A stretch of 64,000 bases of DNA from Leuconostoc mesenteroides subsp. mesenteroides ATCC 8293 (lineage in GTDB: Bacteria; Bacillota; Bacilli; Lactobacillales; Lactobacillaceae). Position numbers and translations under genes: made by a program. Shown in pieces: positions 59,844-64,000 of this stretch (positions are counted from its first letter, which is position 1; the number at the start of each line of letters is the position of its first letter). The DNA lies in contig NC_008531.1 in NCBI RefSeq assembly GCF_000014445.1, positions 1,867,001 through 1,931,000 on the forward strand, written 5' to 3'. The notes under the pieces were generated by a model, which worked only from the letters and a program-made list of their open reading frames with translations, had not been told where the DNA came from and searched no databases.

Positions 59844-60756
59844 GCAAATTATCATAATGTTTAAAACATTCTTTTAAAATAAGCTTAGCCGTATCTTCTC
59901 CAACTGCCATCATCAAATTCTTATCATCTACATTGATTTGTGGTAACTGATATAGCATTTGCCCGCTATTATTTTTCATAGATACCGGCACTGTTTCAGG
60001 TAGACCCGTAATTTTTTGGCTTTCTTCATTTAAAACCTGGTCAACCCATTTAGGAGCAACAACAACATCTAAGCTAGTTGGTTGCTGAATAATAGTTGAT
60101 ATCACACATGATAATGATACGTAGTTTACAACAACATCGGGATATATTTTAGCAATTTTTTCAGCAGTTAGTGCCCATATTTTTGATGTATAAAACGAAT
60201 CAAAAGGGGTGACGACTGTGACCGCCCTTTTTCGATTCATCGCTCGCTCAAACCCCGCCGTGATAACTTGCTCAACTTCACGTTGTTCATACGTTATTGT
60301 GTCTTGTGCGAAATCATCGACCGAAATATTACCATCCACGTGATCATTAGCCCTCTTAGCACTTTGTACAATTATAAAATCCGTATCCCTGACTATTTGA
60401 TTCTTGAGTGGTGAGGCATCAACATTATTATCAGAAATTTGAACTGCTTTGCAAGCAAGTGTGATGTTTAAATATTTTCTCAATGCCACAAGCGATTCTT
60501 GTACGCTTAGTAAACTATCCGTCCCTACCTCTTGGTTCAGTGCGCCAACCAAAATGCCATCATAATTCTTCAATTCGCGAAGCGTCTGGTTTGGTAACGG
60601 TTCATTAAATGAAAGTACTCCGTTGACACCAAAAGGAAGTTCCGTCACCTCGAATGCAGTTGAATCATTTACAGATGACTTAATGATTCCCAAGGCTCTG
60701 TCAATCACACTGCTAGATTCTTTATCGCCTTTTAATATTGCTAATTTATACATCAT
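59827..60756 (-). CDS. Degenerate isocitrate/isopropylmalate dehydrogenase-like protein
   Basis: The 309-residue protein follows the whole isopropylmalate dehydrogenase (LeuB) fold in order: LAILKGDKES (LeuB has GDGIGPE), FNEPLPNQTL, GILVGALN, LVALRKYLNI, DASPLKNQIV, VDDFAQDTITYEQREVEQV and PDVVVNYVSLS. Catalytic Lys of VDKANVL is replaced (VTPFDSFY), the metal-binding YVDNA is YVSLS and the GDILSDE block is DQVLNEE. It is therefore unlikely to be a functional dehydrogenase. AAGGAAAAATT precedes tandem ATG codons. It may have a binding or regulatory role, but this is unknown. Confidence 0.72.
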   Translation of the reverse strand: MMYKLAILKGDKESSSVIDRALGIIKSSVNDSTAFEVTELPFGVNGVLSFNEPLPNQTLRELKNYDGILVGALNQEVGTDSLLSVQESLVALRKYLNITLACKAVQISDNNVDASPLKNQIVRDTDFIIVQSAKRANDHVDGNISVDDFAQDTITYEQREVEQVITAGFERAMNRKRAVTVVTPFDSFYTSKIWALTAEKIAKIYPDVVVNYVSLSCVISTIIQQPTSLDVVVAPKWVDQVLNEESQKITGLPETVPVSMKNNSGQMLYQLPQINVDDKNLMMAVGEDTAKLILKECFKHYDNLQKIGV

Positions 60757-60855
60757 AATTTTTCCTTCTTATTCTCATCTTTTCGTTTTTTTATTCTACA
60801 AACATTGCATAATATATATTTTTAGATTAAAATATCAACCAGGAGGACATTATCC

Positions 60856-61248
60856 ATGTCAAAGAAAGTCGTTTCAACAACTACAGCGCCCAAAGCACTC
60901 GGGCCCTATTCGCAAGCTATTCTAAATGACAATACATTGTACATTTCTGGACAAATTGGTATTGATCCAGAAACCGACGAATTTGCTGGCGCTACGACAG
61001 CCGAACAAGCACATCAAATTTTTGATAACATTGATAACATCTTACACGAAGCTGAATTTTCACGAAATGATATCGTAAAAGCTGCATTATTTTTTGATGA
61101 TATTGCAGACTTTGCATTAGTTAATGATATCTACGCACAATACTTCGATACAACTTCTGTTGAGGAATTTCCTGCCCGTTCAGCCGTTCAGGTAGCTGCT
61201 TTACCTAAAAATGCTAAATTAGAAATTGAAATTACGGCGATGAAATAA
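60856..61248 (+). CDS. ridA: RidA-family enamine/imine deaminase
   Basis: The 130-residue protein is full length for the RidA/YjgF family. It has GPYSQAI near residue 16, SGQIGIDPET, and the catalytic Arg108 in EFPARSAVQVAALP with E-x-E at the end. It hydrolyses 2-aminoacrylate and the 2-aminocrotonate released by IlvA. It faces ilvA, with their 3' ends 36 bp apart and a shared terminator. AGGAGGACATTATCC precedes the ATG. Confidence 0.95.
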   Translation: MSKKVVSTTTAPKALGPYSQAILNDNTLYISGQIGIDPETDEFAGATTAEQAHQIFDNIDNILHEAEFSRNDIVKAALFFDDIADFALVNDIYAQYFDTTSVEEFPARSAVQVAALPKNAKLEIEITAMK

Positions 61249-61278
61249 AAACTTGATTTAATAAATCAAGTTTTTTTC
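61247..61278. terminator. Bidirectional terminator between ridA and ilvA
   Basis: AAAACTTGATTTA and TAAATCAAGTTTT fold into a stem with a small loop, with a T run on + and A run on the left. Confidence 0.85.
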
Positions 61279-61283
61279 TTTTC

Positions 61284-62549
61284 CTAAACTAACATATTGA
61301 AAAGCACAGTATTTTCTTGCAAATTGATATATTTTGGAAAAAAAGCTGCTAAACGGGCTGTTAAGTCATCTACTTTCGTAACAGGATCCAGCAGAATACC
61401 AACCATGACAGAGCCTGTTTCAGAGTTTATTTTTTTAGTATATTCAAAACGAGTAATATCGTCGTTTGGTCCTAAAACATCATTTACAAATTGCCGTAAT
61501 GCCCCGGGTCGTTGCGGAAACTCAACTAAGTAAAACTGTTGGCGACCCTTATACATTAATGCCTTTTGTTCCATTTCTTGCATACGGCCGATATCATTGT
61601 TTCCACCAGAAACAACTAGAACGACGTTTTTCCCTACGATATCACTGGCCATAAAATCCAAACTAGCGATAGGCATCGCTCCAGCTGGTTCGGCAACTAT
61701 CGCCTCATAAGTGTACAAGTCTAATACTGCTTGAGCAACCTTTCCTTCAGGGATAGCCAGCAGTTTGTCAACATACTGCTGTGCTTGATTATAGGTAAAC
61801 TGACTGACACGCGCAACGGCAGCACCATCAACAAAGTGATCGATATTCTCGACGGTGGTAGGTTTTTGAGCTTGAAAAGCCGCTTTCATTGACTGTGCCG
61901 TTTCTGGTTCGACACCTACTACTGTGGTTTGTGGTGATACCTTTTTAGAATAGGTCGACAGACCACCGATTAAACCGCCACCACCAACAGAAGCAATCAA
62001 ATAATCAACATTAATATTTTGCTCTACAGCATCTTCAAATACCTCAACCGCCACCGTGCCTTGCCCAGCCATGGTACGCCGATCATCAAATGGTGCTACA
62101 AAGAACATATTATGTTTTTCAGTGTATTCAAACGCTGCACTTTGTGCTTCGTCAAAGGTATCACCGACTAGGATTACCGTAACATATTGACCACCAAAAC
62201 GTTTAACCGCTTCTACTTTTTGATTTGGTGTAATGACTGGCATAAAAATAGTTGCTTGTATCTTTAAATTATGACATGTATCGGCTACGCCTTGCGCGTG
62301 GTTTCCAGCTGAAGCAGCAACAACCCCATTATTGAGTTTTTCTTTCTCTGCCTTAATGATATTGTAGTAGGCACCACGAATTTTGAACGAACGAACCCGT
62401 TGCATATCTTCTCGTTTAAGATACACATTAGCTCTATATTTTTTTGATAGATAGTCATCATATGCCAATGGCGTATGCGTTACTACCTTTGACAAGACTC
62501 GATGCGCCTCATCTATTTCTTCAGCCGTTAGCTTTCCCTCAGTCGTCAT
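61284..62549 (-). CDS. ilvA: Threonine deaminase (threonine ammonia-lyase)
   Basis: The 421-residue PLP enzyme converts threonine to 2-oxobutyrate, the first step to isoleucine. PLP Lys56 lies in SFKIRGAYY; GNHAQG and SVGGGGLIGG bind the substrate and phosphate. The C-terminal part (QQFYLVEFPQRPGALRQFV onward) is one ACT-like regulatory domain, as in the short biosynthetic form. GGAGATGAATAC precedes the ATG. It is last in ilvB-ilvH-ilvC-ilvA. Confidence 0.95.
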   Translation of the reverse strand: MTTEGKLTAEEIDEAHRVLSKVVTHTPLAYDDYLSKKYRANVYLKREDMQRVRSFKIRGAYYNIIKAEKEKLNNGVVAASAGNHAQGVADTCHNLKIQATIFMPVITPNQKVEAVKRFGGQYVTVILVGDTFDEAQSAAFEYTEKHNMFFVAPFDDRRTMAGQGTVAVEVFEDAVEQNINVDYLIASVGGGGLIGGLSTYSKKVSPQTTVVGVEPETAQSMKAAFQAQKPTTVENIDHFVDGAAVARVSQFTYNQAQQYVDKLLAIPEGKVAQAVLDLYTYEAIVAEPAGAMPIASLDFMASDIVGKNVVLVVSGGNNDIGRMQEMEQKALMYKGRQQFYLVEFPQRPGALRQFVNDVLGPNDDITRFEYTKKINSETGSVMVGILLDPVTKVDDLTARLAAFFPKYINLQENTVLFNMLV

Positions 62550-62620
62550 GTATTCATCTCCAATTACTAATTCATTTTATGTACGAAAAGCACGCATTTC
62601 GGTCAATGCTTCTCATTTTG

Positions 62621-63664
62621 TTACTTTGCTGCTGAGAATTGCTCAGTATCTGCTGCTGTCGAGTACTTATCTGCATCTGAAATCCATGGCATCATAGCAC
62701 GAACCTTCTTACCTGTTTGCTCGTACAAACCGCTCTTATACTCTGTCCGCATCTTTTCCAAATCCTTCAAACCAGAATTGTATTCTGCCAACCACTTCTT
62801 AGCATAAGTACCATCTTGGATATCCTTCAAAACATCACGCATTCCTTGCTTTGATTCTTCAGTGATGATACGTGGTCCGTTCAACATTTCACCATATTCA
62901 CAAGTATTTGAGCAATCGTGTCTCATCTTCTCGAAACCACCTTCAAAGATCAAATCAACAATCATCTTCATTTCATGAGATGTTTCGAAATAAGCCAATT
63001 CAGGTGAGTAACCTGCTTCCACCAATGTGTTAAATCCTGCCTCAATCAATTGTGTTAAGCCACCACAAAGTACAGCTTGTTCACCAAACAAGTCTTCTGT
63101 TGTTTCTTCTTCAAAAGTCGTTTCCAAGATACCTGCGCGACCTGAACCAATACCTTTCGCATAGGCCTTGGCCACTTCAGCTGTATCACCCGTAGGATCT
63201 TGATGAACACCATACAAAGAAGGAATCCCACCCCCTTCAACGAATTGGCGACGTTCAATGTTTCCTGGACCCTTTGGCGCAATGATCATGACATTAATAT
63301 CAGCATTGGGCTTAATCAAACCATAAACAATGTTGAACCCATGAGAAAATCCAAGGTAAGAACCTGCCTTAAGGTTAGGCTCAACTTCTTTCTCCCAAAC
63401 TGCCGCTTGTAATTCGTCAGGGGTTTCCATCATAACAACATCCGCTTGTGCCGTTGCTTCAGCAGCTGAGTAAACTTCGAACCCATCTTTTTTAGCACTA
63501 TCAAAAGATTTTCCTGGGCGCAATCCCATGATGACATCAAATCCTGAGTCGCGTAGATTATTCGCTTGAGCATGCCCTTGTGCACCATAGCCAATAACTG
63601 CAATCTTTTTGTTTTCCAATGGTGTTGTATCAATATCTTTATCATAAAACATTTTTGTAGTCAT
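62621..63664 (-). CDS. ilvC: Ketol-acid reductoisomerase
   Basis: The 347-residue class I enzyme isomerises and reduces acetolactate in valine and isoleucine synthesis. NADPH-binding GYGAQGHAQANNLRDSG with LRPGKSFDSA, catalytic FSHGFNI and PKGPGN, and C-terminal metal-binding FGEQAVLCGGLTQLI and FETSHEMK are visible. ACGGAGGATTTTATT precedes the ATG. It is 37 bp downstream of ilvH. Confidence 0.97.
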   Translation of the reverse strand: MTTKMFYDKDIDTTPLENKKIAVIGYGAQGHAQANNLRDSGFDVIMGLRPGKSFDSAKKDGFEVYSAAEATAQADVVMMETPDELQAAVWEKEVEPNLKAGSYLGFSHGFNIVYGLIKPNADINVMIIAPKGPGNIERRQFVEGGGIPSLYGVHQDPTGDTAEVAKAYAKGIGSGRAGILETTFEEETTEDLFGEQAVLCGGLTQLIEAGFNTLVEAGYSPELAYFETSHEMKMIVDLIFEGGFEKMRHDCSNTCEYGEMLNGPRIITEESKQGMRDVLKDIQDGTYAKKWLAEYNSGLKDLEKMRTEYKSGLYEQTGKKVRAMMPWISDADKYSTAADTEQFSAAK

Positions 63665-63700
63665 AATAAAATCCTCCGTGATTTTAAATTCATTTTCTAA

Positions 63701-63946
63701 TTAATAATGGCAAAAACCATCATTTACCGTTAATACATCTAATTGCTTCAATAAGTTACGTCGTACTGTTGCTGTTTGTTTGTCATTTTGAGATTCAAAG
63801 ATAAATGAAATTGTCGAAATCTTTTGATCTTCATCTGGCGTCACCATTAGTGATTTAATGTTCAGATTTAACCGTGTCAACACACTCGCAAACCTTACTA
63901 ACAATCCAGGACGATTGTACACACGTGTTATAAATGTTTTATCCAT
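63701..63946 (-). CDS. ilvH: Acetolactate synthase small subunit, short form
   Basis: The 81-residue protein is one ACT domain (FITRVYNRPGLLVRFASVLTR, LNIKSLMVTPDE, TVRRNLLKQLDVLTV). Many IlvH/IlvN proteins are about 160 residues; this one lacks the second half, so valine feedback may be reduced or different. Its ATG overlaps the ilvB stop by one base (TAATG), so the two are co-translated. Confidence 0.9.
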   Translation of the reverse strand: MDKTFITRVYNRPGLLVRFASVLTRLNLNIKSLMVTPDEDQKISTISFIFESQNDKQTATVRRNLLKQLDVLTVNDGFCHY

Positions 63947-64000
63947 TAAGCATCCTCCTCGGTAATCATGTCACGATAAGGCGCACCCGCATTAACCATT
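63946..64000 (-). CDS. ilvB: Acetolactate synthase large subunit, C-terminal end (cut by window edge)
   Basis: The minus strand reads MVNAGAPYRDMITEEDA and then TAA at 63946-63948. It is the last 17 residues of a longer protein whose start lies beyond the window. Position directly before ilvH and overlap of stop and start codons identify it as the catalytic subunit of acetolactate synthase; the sequence itself is too short to prove it. Confidence 0.75.
   Translation of the reverse strand, partial: MVNAGAPYRDMITEEDA

Noticed and set aside
59827..60756. Functional leuB
   Set aside because: Catalytic lysine and metal-binding aspartates are replaced, and leuA, leuC and leuD are not adjacent.

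Overview
The window looks like a chromosome segment of a low-GC lactic acid bacterium, most probably Leuconostoc or a close relative in the former Leuconostocaceae. Support comes from an AT-rich sequence with strong Gram-positive ribosome binding sites, glucan-binding repeats like those of Leuconostoc dextransucrases on a secreted leucine-rich-repeat protein, PepO, an Opp peptide importer, the walRK block, and Gram-positive riboswitches. The genus is an inference; no rRNA is present. I saw no insertion sequence, integrase, prophage or CRISPR array.

Region 1 (1-13.9 kb) is an accessory zone with mixed strands. It holds two TetR regulators (one cut by the window edge), a MocR regulator divergent from an EmrE/DMT transporter across a perfect palindrome, the secreted LRR/glucan-binding protein, two paralogous GNAT acetyltransferases, a FlaR-like P-loop kinase, a ClbS/DfsB protein and a stand-alone DUF2075 ATPase. 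From 9.8 to 13.9 kb there is a one-directional row of small genes, mostly 50-110 codon membrane proteins. The gaps between them are built from a recurring set of short motifs: a GYACTC/GAGTRC hairpin, an ACGTG/CACGT hairpin followed by TTAAAAG, and an AATTGGGGAT or AATTAGGAG ribosome binding site. Both GNAT genes share the ACGTG/CACG element and each has a seven-residue leader ORF followed by a hairpin, an arrangement like translational attenuation of resistance genes. This is the most unusual part of the window.

Region 2 (14-30 kb) has a metallo-beta-lactamase-fold gene, a ykkC-class riboswitch in front of an ACT-domain gene, tRNA-Ser(GCT), an ABC-F ATPase with an Rgg-like regulator divergent from an MFS permease, a glyoxalase-fold protein, adhP, a second MFS permease, pgk, a GtfA/GtfB-like glycosyltransferase pair in which GtfB is short, tRNA-Gln(TTG), tRNA-Tyr(GTA), a TSUP permease and pepO.

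Region 3 (30-46.5 kb) is mostly transport: oppABCDF, a four-gene amino acid ABC importer and a heterodimeric ABC exporter. Both binding proteins lack the lipobox cysteine. A YdcF-like protein follows, then the alr-asd operon behind a lysine riboswitch, consistent with cell wall and lysine precursor supply.

Region 4 (46.5-64 kb) has nnrE, an Rrf2 regulator, a YhgE/Pip protein, rlmH, a cluster of DnaA-box-like sequences, then htrA-yycI-yycH-walK-walR (no walJ), prs, tpx, a Cof-type HAD phosphatase, a degenerate isopropylmalate-dehydrogenase-like protein, ridA, and the branched-chain amino acid genes ilvA, ilvC, ilvH and the end of ilvB. RidA clears the reactive enamine made by IlvA, so those neighbours fit functionally.
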